In this document: one piece after another, positions 43,673-53,814 of the stretch | Layout of the letters: each line of letters begins with the position of its first letter | Position numbering within the stretch: the first letter of the stretch is position 1 | Assembly: GCA_026419785.1 (NCBI GenBank) | Contig: JAODTK010002477.1 | Span: 124,001 to 188,000, forward strand | Direction: 5' to 3' | Source of the DNA: Sclerodactyla briareus | Taxonomy: Eukaryota; Echinodermata; Holothuroidea; Dendrochirotida; Sclerodactylidae | DNA length: 64,000 bases | Notes under the pieces: generated by a model | The model's input: only the letters and a program-made list of their open reading frames with translations | What the model was told of the DNA's origin: nothing | Databases searched by the model: none | Translations under genes and position numbers: made by a program

Positions 43673-43825
43673 TTAGACCTTCAACAATACTTGGAGGTTC
43701 CTAAAGCTATATTTTGGGACATGGTCACTGCCTGCTGCATGGGGAGAGTCTGTTGGTGTGTGGGGAGGCGGCGGAGTGGCTTGCTGCCTGAGTAGCCTGG
43801 CAGGAGGTGGCGTGTCCTGGCTGCT
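43673..43825 (-). CDS. Candidate terminal exon, proline-rich C-terminus
   Basis: On the minus strand a textbook acceptor, TTTTGTTTTTTCAG (AG at 43,826-43,827), is followed by an open frame SSQDTPPPARLLRQQATPPP, then PHTPTDSPHAAGSDHVPKYS and FRNLQVLLKV, ending at TAA (43,673-43,675). The Pro/Ser/Thr-rich composition suggests a disordered C-terminal tail. No upstream exon was identified within the window, and a polyadenylation signal is not obvious. Confidence 0.4.
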   Translation of the reverse strand, partial: SSQDTPPPARLLRQQATPPPPHTPTDSPHAAGSDHVPKYSFRNLQVLLKV

Positions 43826-43839
43826 CTGAAAAAACAAAA

Positions 43840-44610
43840 GGCAATGAATAATCAAGTAAAATGATTTTTAAACAAGCAAAGAAGCCCGGGATGCTAAGGT
43901 GATTTAGAACATTTAAATTTGGATTTTTCGTCAGAGAAGTGAATTGACGGCGCGTTAAAATAATTCATATTTGGGCAGTTATGGAGAGATGTGGGGGGGG
44001 GCATAAAAAAAACGAACAATTAAGGGACTTTTGTATAAGATCCAACTGATTGGTCAGTTTTTTTAGGATTTTTTTGGCATTTTTATGTGTTATTTTGAAG
44101 ATAAGTGATGTTCGTTTGACATGACGGTGGGCTGCATGACTATTGGTTTGTGTAAATAGTTTGTAGTGTAGTGAATAATAGAAACCATCGATGCGCAACC
44201 ATGCGAGATACTTTTTGGCGATTGCGGTGTATATGATTTTCTTAGGTTAGAGGGGGGGGGGCGTGTGCTGTAGCTGATAACGCATATTTTCCCATTGGTA
44301 CATATTACATGTAGGAACTATTGTAGGTTCCGGTGTATTATTTCTTGAAGAATGCAGTGATTCTAAACAGAGTGGGAACATTGAGAATCAACTGCCTAGT
44401 GATGATGATGATGAGATGAGTGGGCAATGACCTTTCATTGGAGTGTGGGCTGTTTTTTTACCCAGCATGTAATTTCATCATCCCAAATGGTAGAGAAACC
44501 CCACCCCTTTTCTGGAATTTCCCCTCATCTCTTTTGTGGATGGAAATTTTTATTATTGAACTATTTAAGAAGGATTCCCACCTGGTCCAACTGACATACT
44601 ACAATATTGG
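43840..44610. other. No gene seen
   Basis: AT-rich with two G runs (about 43,993-44,000 and 44,252-44,261). No coding-like translation. Confidence 0.45.
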
Positions 44611-44616
44611 GTGTTT

Positions 44617-44655
44617 ATATATATATATATATAGTATATATATATATATAATATT

Positions 44656-44695
<40 letters not shown>

Positions 44696-44728
44696 ATATA
44701 TATATATAATATCTATATATATATTAAC
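44617..44728. repeat. (AT)n microsatellite
   Basis: About 110 bp of TA/AT units with a few interruptions. A 114-codon frame across it is an artefact of the repeat. Confidence 0.9.
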
Positions 44729-45227
44729 CTCTGCTTAGTGGGGGTAATCATGGGAAGTTTATAGGGGGATCCACCCCCCCCCCCCCCAACTCAAATGACC
44801 ACATTCTTGATCCTTTACAGTCAGAGCAGTCTTACAATTGTACAATTATATTTCTATGTAGCTATTTCCTTACTTTTTCAACACGATATCTAACACTCTG
44901 GGTATAATCAGGCTTATGCTTCGTATGAGTGTTCCCTCTCCATGAGGGTTCAATATGATTCCTATTGTTTTTAGGACAGTATGTACATGCTGTCATTACT
45001 ATATACACAGATTCCCTATATTTCGTCAAGGAATGAAAATAGTAGCGGATTGCGTGTGTCCTTTTTCTTTTTAAAATGCAGATACCCAGATACACCAGGC
45101 TTTGCCTATGGAGGAAGTACTTCCATTCTGGTCAGGATCAGGCGAGGATTTTGTGGCTCGCCTCATTGATGATTACTAGGTGGTTTGGGTTGTCAGTACT
45201 TTCTTTCCAAGTATCCAGTGTTGTAGT

Positions 45228-45325
45228 CGATCCGCTGCATCCCGGCCGAGGCCGCACCTTCGAGGCCGAGGCAGCACCCTCAAGGCTGAGGCCGAGGCCA
45301 CACCTCCGTTGCCGAGGCCGAGAAA
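45228..45325. repeat. GCCGAGGC minisatellite
   Basis: Six or so imperfect copies of GAGGCCGAGGC(C/A)(G/A)CACC separated by short spacers. Overlapping frames on both strands are repeat artefacts. Confidence 0.75.
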
Positions 45326-45779
45326 TAATATTACAGGCAAATTATGTTTTAAATTAATCAGTGTTTTCAATACATGATTTAATTTTGTTTTGTCCTTCCC
45401 CATGGCTAAGCTAGTCATTATGATTAATATTTGGGACAAAGGTCAAAAGCAAAGTCCCAAAATGAGGATTGAACAAACACAAGTTGATATCAAAATTTTA
45501 TTCCTGAAGTCATATGTAAAAAGCAGTTGTAAAAATGTTAATGCGTAGAAAGGTTATTATACTTCTCATCAAAATTACCACCACCTCAATGCGGAAGGAG
45601 CCACCATTTTACCCAAGGTTTTTGCCCCCCCACCCCCACCCCACATTCAGGCATATAGAGAGGGGATAGAGCAGGGCACGTGATTTCTGGGGCCATCTGG
45701 CTAGGCGTGCGCAGTGAATTCATCACTCAATCCAAAACATACAGTCTCTCAAACCTAACGACAAAACCAAACCAGAAAG

Positions 45780-46043
45780 CAAGAAGATGAGTGATTCCTT
45801 GACTGCCTCGACGCTCGTTGATCTCTGAGACCTATGACCTTGACCTGACCCAAAACAATTGGGGTCATGTACTCAATAGGGGGCACCACAAGGACAGTTA
45901 GCACTCGATCAATTCAGGTGGGGTCGATTATCGTGTTAACAAGCCATGCGGCGTCATACACACACTATACAGATAACACACACACTTACAACATACACAC
46001 ACTTCACTTGACTACATAGATTCCCTGACTAAGTCAAGGAATC
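45780..46043 (+). repeat. Single-unit relative of the 33.6-35.6 kb satellite element
   Basis: GATTCCTTGACT at 45,793-45,804 and its exact inverse AGTCAAGGAATC at 46,032-46,043 bound 251 bp. The interior has one half-unit (CCTTGACCTGACCC, CAATTGGGGTCATGTACTC, CAGGTGGGGTCGATTATCGTG) and a CA-rich tail. TGACCTTGA at 45,837-45,845 is a TCAAGGTCA-type half-site extension (ERR/NR5A consensus). The same terminal word, TTCGTCAAGGAATGAAAA, also ends a fragment near 45,036. Confidence 0.75.
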
Positions 46044-46059
46044 AAAAAAATAATTGGTT

Positions 46060-46720
46060 TGTGTGTTTTGTATGTACAGACGACAGTGTCAGTCGAGCTC
46101 ATTTGACAGAAGATAGAATAGTGTTTGAATAATCTTTTTGAAATACGAAATTGCAATTCAAGCACTGCAGACGCAGTAACGTTTAGGCCTTGGAACTGCG
46201 ACTAAAAGTCCCCGCAAAGATTTAAATTTATATCAAAGGACCACTTAAGGGTGAATAAAGAGGCTAGTTTTAGTTGTCTCGCCTGAATGAAATTCAGGAG
46301 GAGGACCTAGTGGTCCACCTATGGCGGTGTATGTGTGTGTGGCGTGTGTATGTGTGTGTGTGTAGGTGGGTCACACTTTATCGTTGGTGCAGGATATCTT
46401 TCAAAACGGTAGCATCGGGGTTGAGTGAAAATGATCTGATTAGATTTTGGGAATGGCAAAAGTCACTATTAAGTAAGGTAATAAGCCTATTTTAAGTAAT
46501 TATGTTCAGGCTCGTGAGCAAGATACGATGAACCGTACGGTGCTTATGGTAGGACTTGGTTTGGCACCATAGATGCGGGATGGGATATATAAGTATAGAT
46601 GAACTGATCAGATTTTCTGACGTAAAAATCGGTCTCAAAAGGGCAAGTCGGGGGCAAAAAAACTTTTTTGGCCATACATGGAACCAAAGTTGGCCGCGAA
46701 GTTAGGAGGGCACATTGGAT
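46060..46720. other. No gene seen; GT-rich simple repeat
   Basis: A GTGT-rich stretch at about 46,328-46,366. Otherwise nothing supported. Confidence 0.45.
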
Positions 46721-46724
46721 CCTC

Positions 46725-47250
46725 TCGTTGACCTCAAATGTGTGACCTTTGACCTCAATTCGATCTTTACCATGTTTTTTGGCCGAATCAAAATTTCGTT
46801 GCCAGTGTCGGATTAAAAGGTTACCTTCTGATGAAAGGACCATTATTTAACCCCATATTACCTTGGTGTTGAAGATTCAGAGAGTAAAAATGTTCATTGA
46901 AATTAAGTGCAGTTCGGATGTTCATAGTGATTGTCATGGGTGATTTTGAATCAGAGGTCAAAATTACCCTGTAATGAGGTCAAAAATCAAAGGTCATAGG
47001 TCGCATGGTGGTGCCTATTGGTAGAGTTTAGAGGTACAGGGCAAAGAAAATTAGAACTGTCAATTTTGGATATGTGACCGAGTTGTGTGCTGAATGACGG
47101 GAACAAACTCACGCTTCAATCGGGCACTCGGGTCTCAAGTACAAGGGGTCAAAGGTTGGTTTGATACTTGTGGCACAGCATCGGCAGTATACTTTGGATA
47201 CTTAATGCTTGTAGGACTGCGTGCATCTCATCAGGAGTTACATTTTTGTC
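46725..47250 (+). repeat. AGGTCA-rich dispersed repeat, copy 1
   Basis: Matches 50,500-50,970 in order: GTCATGG...TTTTGAAT/CTGAATTCAG, AGGGCAAAGAAA..AAAA, TTGGATATGTGA, ACAAGGGGTCAA.G, TTTGATACTT and CTTAATGCTT/TAATGCTT. It contains a perfect DR1 word, TGACCTTTGACCT, at 46,743-46,755, and several single AGGTCA sites. Non-coding. Confidence 0.65.
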
Positions 47251-47368
47251 TCTCCTGTATTTGTTCGAGGAGAGACTAGTGGTCACTTTGTTTGTTGGTG
47301 CTGTCTGCTGGTCGTGTCACGGTTGACTTTATCATTGTCCCTTCAAGCACGGGCTTAAATATCGCGGT

Positions 47369-47392
47369 GGGGGGGGGGGGGGCGGGGGGGGG
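47369..47392. repeat. Poly-G tract
   Basis: Two G runs separated by one C (about 12 and 9 G), followed by TGTATCCCCCCTGT. Probably part of a short interspersed repeat. Confidence 0.8.
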
Positions 47393-47617
47393 TGTATCCC
47401 CCCTGTGAGGTAGGGGGGATGGCCGTACAAACATCCCCCCAGTTTTGCCAGTCCCAATAATATTTTTGGCTAATGAGATTCATTCATGAATTAGACCCAA
47501 TTTCTCCACTTTTATTACACGAATATTTGTAAAGTTAGGCGACCAACTGAAAGGCTATCTCATAGCTCCGTTACCCAACAGCCAATAAACTTGGTCCATT
47601 TACCTGACAGTCCTAAA

Positions 47618-48395
47618 CTACCCTATCTGATTCGATGAGTCTTGAGCTGACCCAGTTTCGCTCCGCGTAGGGACAATCCCCTCCGCTAGTGGATCAGCCG
47701 AGCAGTACCACGCAGATACCACAGATACCATTACCGGCACCAGTTCTTTCAGTTCCTGGATGAAACTGTGTCTCATTTGGAAGATGGATATAACATTTCT
47801 CAGCCAACTTCTGGATTGTCTGATAGCCAACCCCGGAGAATATCTTGTTTTGGTACAATCAAGGGACCAGGGTAACCAGAGTGCCCAGAACTGAACCCTA
47901 CGGTCTTGGGAATTCAGCTGGCAATGTCCAAAGCATTCCAACGGGGCTGAATCACTCCACGTAGCCAAATCAGCACTACCTGTAAATGCCAGAGGTGTGC
48001 GGGGTCTGTTTCCGCGTGTAAAGGGCTCACTCCAGCGTTCTGCGTCGTGTCGATGTCGTCCACTGAATGTGAACGCAGTTTTTCATCAACGCTGAGAAGC
48101 TGAAGACATGGTTGAGGTAGTACCATGGAACAGAGTCGCTAAAAAAACGCAGTTGCTTGTGTGTGACCGGTGCACCACAACTACTGGAACGTACTAATGT
48201 GCAGAACTGGCCGAAATTTATATCGGGCTCGTAGACGATACGAAATGTGTTTTTGATCGATTTTAAAACTGGAGCTCCAACACACACGCCCATGCGCCAT
48301 GTAACTGAATAGTCCCTTAGCACTTGATGGATGTATTGTGCCTGTGGACTGACTGGGTCGGTTATGTCTGCCCTGCCCCCCATTAACATAACAGG
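47618..48395 (-). CDS. Candidate minus-strand coding region, unknown product (frameshifted)
   Basis: From 48,389 the minus strand encodes MLMGGRADITDPVSPQAQYI, HQVLRDYSVTWRMGVCVGAP, VLKSIKNTFRIVYEPDINFG and SSCGAPVTHKQLRFFSDSVP as one 120-codon frame. The neighbouring frames carry LLSVDEKLRSHSVDDIDTTQ (48,126-47,914) and IRQSRSWLRNVISIFQMRHS with ELKELVPVMVSVVSAWYCSA (47,968-47,618). Protein-like text moving between frames suggests one gene with two indels. I considered a cystatin-like N-terminus because of the MxxGG start and length, but the inhibitor motif QxVxG is missing. Function unknown. Confidence 0.35.
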
Positions 48396-48594
48396 TTAGT
48401 TTCTTCATATTGTTCTTGCGTCGTTAACAACTGATCAAATGTTATATAGCTTTCAAAATTCACAATTCTCTTTAACAATCCAAAAATCATAGATAATATA
48501 TATTCTTGAAGGCTGAGTAACACAGCTAAAAAATACCTCAAGTGCCGTTTCCGGGCGTCTGGGAGGTTTTGGAAAGCAAACATTTTCTTCGACC

Positions 48595-48628
48595 GCTCCG
48601 CGCCAACCTATGGTTGCACTCCGCTTAG
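48595..48628 (-). repeat. GCGCC-hairpin repeat copy (minus)
   Basis: Reverse complement TAAGCGGAGTGCAACCAT.GGTTGGCGCGGAGC. On the minus strand it continues into TTTGCTTTCCAAAACCTCCC and AGACGCCCGGAAACGGCA, the same tail as the copies at 1.3 and 52.3 kb. Confidence 0.75.
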
Positions 48629-48639
48629 ATGTATCCAAC

Positions 48640-49260
48640 ACATCATCCCCCACTCCAACAAAAATCTACGCCCTGCTGCAGCGAAAAACTTTTTTTTCAC
48701 GGCGCCCAGTCGCTAGAGTTTGCTCATGAATATTTATGAGCGCTCGCATCACGTGTGTGCTGTGGGGTGAACAGTAATTATGTAATAGAATTTGGTAGGG
48801 CATCCAAGTGGTCATGGGCGTTTGCGCTGCATCCTTTTGTTTACTTGTAAGATGGGTAATTTCATGGTACTAGCCCTTCAGATACCACTTGTTTCTCACG
48901 ATGTAGCACGACGAAGGCACAGTTTTCTCACTTTAATCCTCTGCCTTTAACGCCGTGTATTATTTACTACGAGTTATCCACTGTGTGTGTATATCCTAGT
49001 AATCGGAGTTTTCTGTGGAAAGGAGGGTTTATGGTTTCTAGAAGTCTATCTGCATGGAGCCGGAGCTTGTTGCCCAGTTCCCTCCAATCCTTATTGTACA
49101 CGGTCCACGCAGCCTGTTAATGTTAGATACATTCAGTCCTTCATGTACAAAAAACTTGGCTGATTCGGGAGTGGGTGTTTAGGAATCTTATGTTGTTAGA
49201 GAGTTGAATGTGAGTAATTTCCTAGTGTTTTGATAGCCGTATCGAATTAGAACCATTGTA
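48640..49260. other. No gene seen
   Basis: Spacer before the plus-strand candidate gene; no promoter element can be named with confidence. Confidence 0.4.
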
Positions 49261-49263
49261 GGC

Positions 49264-50001
49264 TTGTGTATCAGTGAGGTTATTTTGTACAGTTGGTTGT
49301 CAACGGGGGGAATGACAATTAATGTAGAGGGCAGATGGGTAAGTTTCCCAAATTTGTTTATATCATTTCGTCATGTAGCGCACCCTTTGTTCCCATTTTT
49401 CCATGTGTATGGTGGTCTGTGTGCTAGGGTATTTGAAGTTCGTAATTGCCCCTCATATTATTGTTATTTAGTACGTCCTACTGTACATTTGGTGACACGG
49501 TTCTGTCGTGCGATGTTTCTGACTAGAGTCTACGATTCTCGTCGTACACGGGAACTTGATACTGGTGACACAACTATTATTTGGTATAAATGGGATAGCT
49601 ATCGTATACTTAATCCTAAGTACTTGTGATGGCTATTTTCACAATTTCCGGCAGCTTAGCTGGCCGTGACCTTATTTCGGGAGGACGTATCCCACCCTCA
49701 TTACTTATCGTTCAGTAACTACCGGAACTGATGCCCAGTTGGGTCCCCGTGGTCTCGTTCGGTCGGGTAGCGACAGGTCCCTCATCACCTATTATAGTAG
49801 AAGGACGTTGGGCCAGAACATCGCGTCTGACGGAACGTTTGTTACAAAGGATCAATGCCTATATATATCCATATATACAGATATTGGTCACATACGAGAA
49901 GTTGAACATTTATTTAGGAGTGATTATCATAGCCAAGTTACGTTGTCCCATATCTCTCCCGTAGAACGTAGTGTTATTCGATATAAGCATATCGGTTTAA
50001 T
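49264..50001 (+). CDS. Candidate plus-strand gene fragment, unknown product (one frameshift)
   Basis: The first frame (49,264-49,629) ends in strongly protein-like text RVYDSRRTRELDTGDTTIIW then YKWDSYRILNPKYL. The second (49,739-50,011) encodes SLITYYSRRTLGQNIASDGT, FVTKDQCLYISIYTDIGHIR, EVEHLFRSDYHSQVTLSHIS and PVERSVIRYKHIGLIYFP before a stop. Beta-strand-like alternation and a GLIYFP end loosely recall jelly-roll domains. The spacing does not fit C1q or TNF, so no family is assigned. A frameshift or short intron near 49,630-49,735 separates the parts. Confidence 0.35.
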
Positions 50002-50018
50002 TTATTTTCCGTGACGAT

Positions 50019-50291
50019 TCAGTTAATACAATCTTTCAACTCTTCATATAACCGTGTTGAAATTTTTTTGGTGGTGTGTGAAGCCCCCATATTCGGTCCG
50101 GAGGATAGTCGGGTCCTATTGCCGCCATCGTCTCTTGACCTGGTTACAGTCTGCTGTCCCGTATGTGCGGTTTCAATATCTCCTGAACCTGTGGAAGCCA
50201 TCAGGCTAGTACCCGTTTGTTGGAGTGCGCGGGTAAAGAGTTGTCGATGTACATCTACTTTTCGTCCTAAAGACATTGCCGGAATTTGCAT
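50019..50291 (-). CDS. Candidate minus-strand open frame, polar C-terminal tail
   Basis: A 90-codon frame: MQIPAMSLGRKVDVHRQLFT, RALQQTGTSLMASTGSGDIE and a Ser/Thr/Arg-rich stretch ending STRLYEELKDCIN at a stop 18 bp from the end of the convergent plus-strand frame. An alternative 108-codon plus-strand frame covers the same DNA; the minus one has the more natural composition. Unknown function. Confidence 0.25.
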   Translation of the reverse strand: MQIPAMSLGRKVDVHRQLFTRALQQTGTSLMASTGSGDIETAHTGQQTVTRSRDDGGNRTRLSSGPNMGASHTTKKISTRLYEELKDCIN

Positions 50292-50339
50292 TTCAATGAA
50301 AATTGGCCCGGGACTTTGTGTACAGGATATCTCATGATC

Positions 50340-51540
50340 CGTAGATGTATTGGTGATGTATATAACAACTATGAAGTGTACACGAACTGATTAATATTCC
50401 GGCAGAATTTGGTAATTAAGTGGTCTATTTGCATAATTTTATCTCGCTTTTCGAAAGTTGGTTTGAATTCTATGAAACTTGTAGAGGATGGTACCCTTCA
50501 AACCATGATCAAATTATCAGCATTGTCAAGTCACTGAAGGTCAGTAATTGACTATTGCATAATGAGTGTCATTTCCTCCCATTGTTTTCAGTTAAAAAAA
50601 ATATCATTAAGGGCCATTTAGCATTTAAGGTGTGCGTATAGGTTTGTCATGGTCATTTCTGAATTCAGTGACAAACATCATCAAGACAATGTCGAAGGTC
50701 GAAGTCAAGTCCTTAAAAAACTGTGGCTTATTTTAGGAGTTTTAGGGCAAAGAAATAAAAACGGTTAATTCTTGGATATGTGATTGACCTTCGTGTGCTA
50801 CTTAGACGAAACAACTCCCCCCCCCGCTTGTCGATCTGACTCTCGGTCTTCAGTTTACAAGGGGTCAATGCTCGTTTTGATACTTCGGGCGATATCATAG
50901 GGTGTGTGTACCTGATTATGTAATGCTTTTGCAGCTTGGTGCATTCACTCGAGGGAAGCAATTTTCATTAAAAAAAGTCATGTCAGCAAAGGTCATTTAG
51001 GGCCAACAAACTGACTGCCAAATACTCATCTTTCTCAAACAACTTTTTAGTGACTGGTCATTATTCTTTGGGTTCAAACAGTCTTGACTCTTGATGAAAT
51101 CCTGCTTGACCAGTATAGGAAGGTGGGCTTCCTTCCCCAAGTGTAAATCATTTATGAAGGGTCTATTGACATGAATCTCATTGGAAGTGCCAAATATGGT
51201 ATTATTCTTAAGGTGCTGACAATATTCCTGGACATTTCTTTGATGTTTGTACGAGGGGGAACTTTTGTTAAGTCAGCATGTCTTTTTACCCCGAAAAAAA
51301 TGTGATTGGGGTGAAAAACCCACCCCATTCTGTCTGAATTGCTCTCCCTTACGCTTTGTGCCACTCTATGCACCCCCACCCCGTCCCACTTCTATGCACA
51401 GAATGCACGCTATGACAGAATAATTTGCAAATGACTCGAACAGATTTTAGCGTCTTGTATAGTCAGCGCTGGATCGTCCAAAAACTGTCGACAAGGTCGG
51501 CGATTTGTGTTGGCATGGGAGGGGGGGGGGCGGACAAGAT
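50340..51540. repeat. AGGTCA-rich dispersed repeat copy 2 and flanks; no gene
   Basis: 50,500-50,970 is the second copy of the repeat at 46.7 kb. The remainder up to 51,540 shows GTCATT/GGTCATT words and no coding-like frame. A G run at about 51,520-51,530 leads into the hairpin repeat at 51,551. Confidence 0.5.
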
Positions 51541-51550
51541 GAAAACTACC

Positions 51551-51580
51551 TAAGCGGATCGCCACCAAGGGTTGGCGCTC
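51551..51580 (+). repeat. GCGCC-hairpin repeat copy
   Basis: TAAGCGGATCGCCACCAAGG followed by GTTGGCGCTC. About 300 bp later, at 51,855-51,867, comes CGCGCGAAGCGCG, another word that recurs (52,076, 58,977, 59,624), always followed within a few bases by an A- or T-rich run. Confidence 0.7.
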
Positions 51581-52106
51581 GACCCCCCCTTACAAAGAAC
51601 ATTTTTCGTTTGACCAGACCCCCTAGATTGCATGAAAACGGCACATGCCCGTGCATATATCGGACATAAGCAGAATTCCTAAAATTAATTAAGAAAAAGT
51701 GCAGGACATGATCTGCAAAAACTTATCGCCTTAAGGATCCAATTTCAAGGTTTTGCGTGGTGGGTACTGTGACATTCGAAATTTACCATGCAAATGAGGT
51801 ACATGGGTCATGAAAGGAGCAATGGAAAGGGGCAATGGCAACAACCAGTACGTTCGCGCGAAGCGCGAAATTTGGCGGAATCCAATTTGACCAACGACAT
51901 GCACTGAACCATCTTTGACACTTAGTCAAGGAGGGTCAATGTCGGAGTTTTTTATCAATGATACGGACCCCATTTTTAGTCCTATCTGCAGACCACCCTC
52001 GGGCATGGTGAGGGACACTTCCATCAGGGACCAGACAGGGGGCCAAAGGAGTATAACACAAAAGTGAAGCCGCAGTCGCGCGAAGCGCTCACGATTTTTT
52101 TTTTTT

Positions 52107-52301
52107 TTGTTACTTTCGGACATCAATCGTGAAGTCAGGCATCTTTGGATAGATTTATCCGCACCTGAATTGGGAATCATGTCTTTGCACGATGTTGTGG
52201 CAGTGTCTGAGAGGATATTCGATTGTATTTATGCTAAGATGTGCACCGAGCAGGACACCCCAAACTTTTCACAAGTGGTAGCCCCATTAATTGATGCTTA
52301 A
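52107..52301 (+). CDS. Candidate exon, 64 codons, unknown
   Basis: Plus-strand frame LLSDINREVRHLWIDLSAPE, LGIMSLHDVVAVSERIFDCI and YAKMCTEQDTPNFSQVVAPL ending in a stop. Amphipathic, alpha-helical character. It lies between two GCGCC-hairpin repeats, so it may be part of that element rather than of a host gene. No family recognised. Confidence 0.3.
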   Translation: MLLSDINREVRHLWIDLSAPELGIMSLHDVVAVSERIFDCIYAKMCTEQDTPNFSQVVAPLIDA

Positions 52302-52328
52302 TCGGGCGGGGGCGCGAGAACACTAAAC

Positions 52329-52450
52329 TAAGCGGAGCGCCACCACAGGTTGTCGCGGAGCGCAACAAAGAAATTTTTGCTCAAGCCCCGCAGATGGCCG
52401 GAAAATGGACCTCCCCGGGCATTTTCAAGGCTGCATGTCCAAGCTTCCGA
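52329..52450 (+). repeat. GCGCC-hairpin repeat copy
   Basis: TAAGCGGAGCGCCACCACAG, GGTTGTCGCGGAGCG and then AAATTTTTGCTCAAGCCCCG with AGATGGCCGGAAAA. One of the better preserved copies. Confidence 0.75.
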
Positions 52451-52719
52451 TCTGGCATTTTGTGATCACAAATTTCGTGAATCGGTGGAAAGTTTTTACA
52501 TTTTGTCAGACCTCGTTCATGCTGAACTGATCTTCAACTTTGGCCAGAATATCCAACCATTAGTGCTCCATATAGGAAAAAACGGTTATCACTCAAAAAT
52601 TGGGAATTTGCTAGCTTTAGCTCTACTGTCCAACCAGTGAATATGACGTTCAGCCGAAAGAGCGGAAACTTCGGGTAGCAGTTATCGGAGAAATGAAAAA
52701 TGACGTGGAAAAAATCCAA

Positions 52720-53800
52720 GCAGTCTGAAGGCCTATAGGCTACTGCAGTTCCACATCGCGGCGGGGTCGAGGGAGGAGGAAACGGAACGAAGGCTAACGC
52801 GGTTAGTAATAGTAATCAAAAAAAGGGTGGATTGAGTTTAAGGTCAATTAGAATGTGGTTGTATGATTCACCTCACACAATAGGATAAGTAAGGGTCAAT
52901 GAGGCGGAATTTCCATAGCGGGTGCGGAGATGACGGTAAAGCAATGGGACAAAATCCAACACTAGTAAGCGCGAAAACACAAAATGGTTCACTTTTGTGT
53001 ATCGAGGCAATTTTCCTTTTTTCGTTCCCTTGGGGGCATGATTCCATGAAAATCCAGGCAATATTTGGACTTGGCCTTTTCTCCCATTTTGAATCATTCT
53101 TTTGACAACGCAATTTTGTGGCGTACCCTGGGAGCATTTTCGAGCCCCACCGTGTGCCTCAAGTGCTAGATGTGACAGTGCACCCAACTTCAACGAGTGG
53201 TCGCACCATGAATAAAATTTTAACAATACCGAATTCCCGCCAATCTTATGAACGATTGGTAAGAAGATGAATAGGAAACAACTCGAAGTTTTAGGCATTT
53301 TTGTTAAGGAACAGGCACATGCGAACGATTTTGTTAACTGGGGTGCTGAGTGTCCTGACAAAAGACACATCACCCTACCCCTACAGAAAAAACCTATGTT
53401 TTCGGCCATTTTCATTTTTTAGATTTTTCTTTTGCCAATTTTTTCGACTTTTTTTTTTTAGTTTAGTTATTTCATGCGAATAAGCGGGATTCCATTAGAC
53501 GTACAGTACACACTGATGTACCCGAGGTAACGGTACCCTATCTGTTAAATAGCAGCACGAGGCAAGTGCGACCATGAGCAAAAATAGCCAAAATAAAACG
53601 TGAAACAGAGGGAGTAATAGCCAGTTTCTGGTGTAAGGGGAAGGAAAAGTAACTCAGGGGCCCCATTATGGACCGCCGTCGTGAGGTATAAGGGAGGGAG
53701 TGTTCGGCTGTTAATTTATCACTTGATATAATTATTCACTGTCTTTTAGTTGGTAATGATTCGTGGGCGGCGATCTGTGTGGAATATTGCGGGGACATAT
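52720..53800. other. No supported gene
   Basis: A 180-codon minus-strand frame (53,415-52,873) spans AT-rich sequence with GGCCGAAAACATAGG and CGAAAAAATTGGC, words that resemble the CGAATTTTGCCC repeat at 56.4, 57.6 and 63.3 kb. It overlaps other frames on both strands and is probably a chance frame across that repeat. Confidence 0.4.
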
Positions 53801-53814
53801 GGGGTAGCACCGTC

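Noticed and set aside
44420..44764. 114-codon frame over the AT repeat
   Set aside because: The translation is mostly repeated I/Y from TA units; an artefact of the microsatellite.
45228..45439. Overlapping frames of 65-93 codons at the GCCGAGGC minisatellite
   Set aside because: Open on several phases and both strands because of the repeat unit; no independent coding evidence.
48027..48389. Cystatin/stefin-like protein
   Set aside because: The MLMGG start and length are suggestive, but the QxVxG inhibitor loop and later PW-type motif in the right place are absent.
49739..50011. C1q or TNF-type jelly-roll domain
   Set aside because: DGTFVTKDQCLYIS and the final GLIYFP resemble parts of these domains, but only about 45 residues separate them where about 90-100 are expected, and the conserved aromatic positions are missing.
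52873..53415. 180-codon minus-strand frame
   Set aside because: It overlaps frames on both strands, lies over sequence resembling an interspersed AT-rich repeat and shows no motif or second copy in frame.
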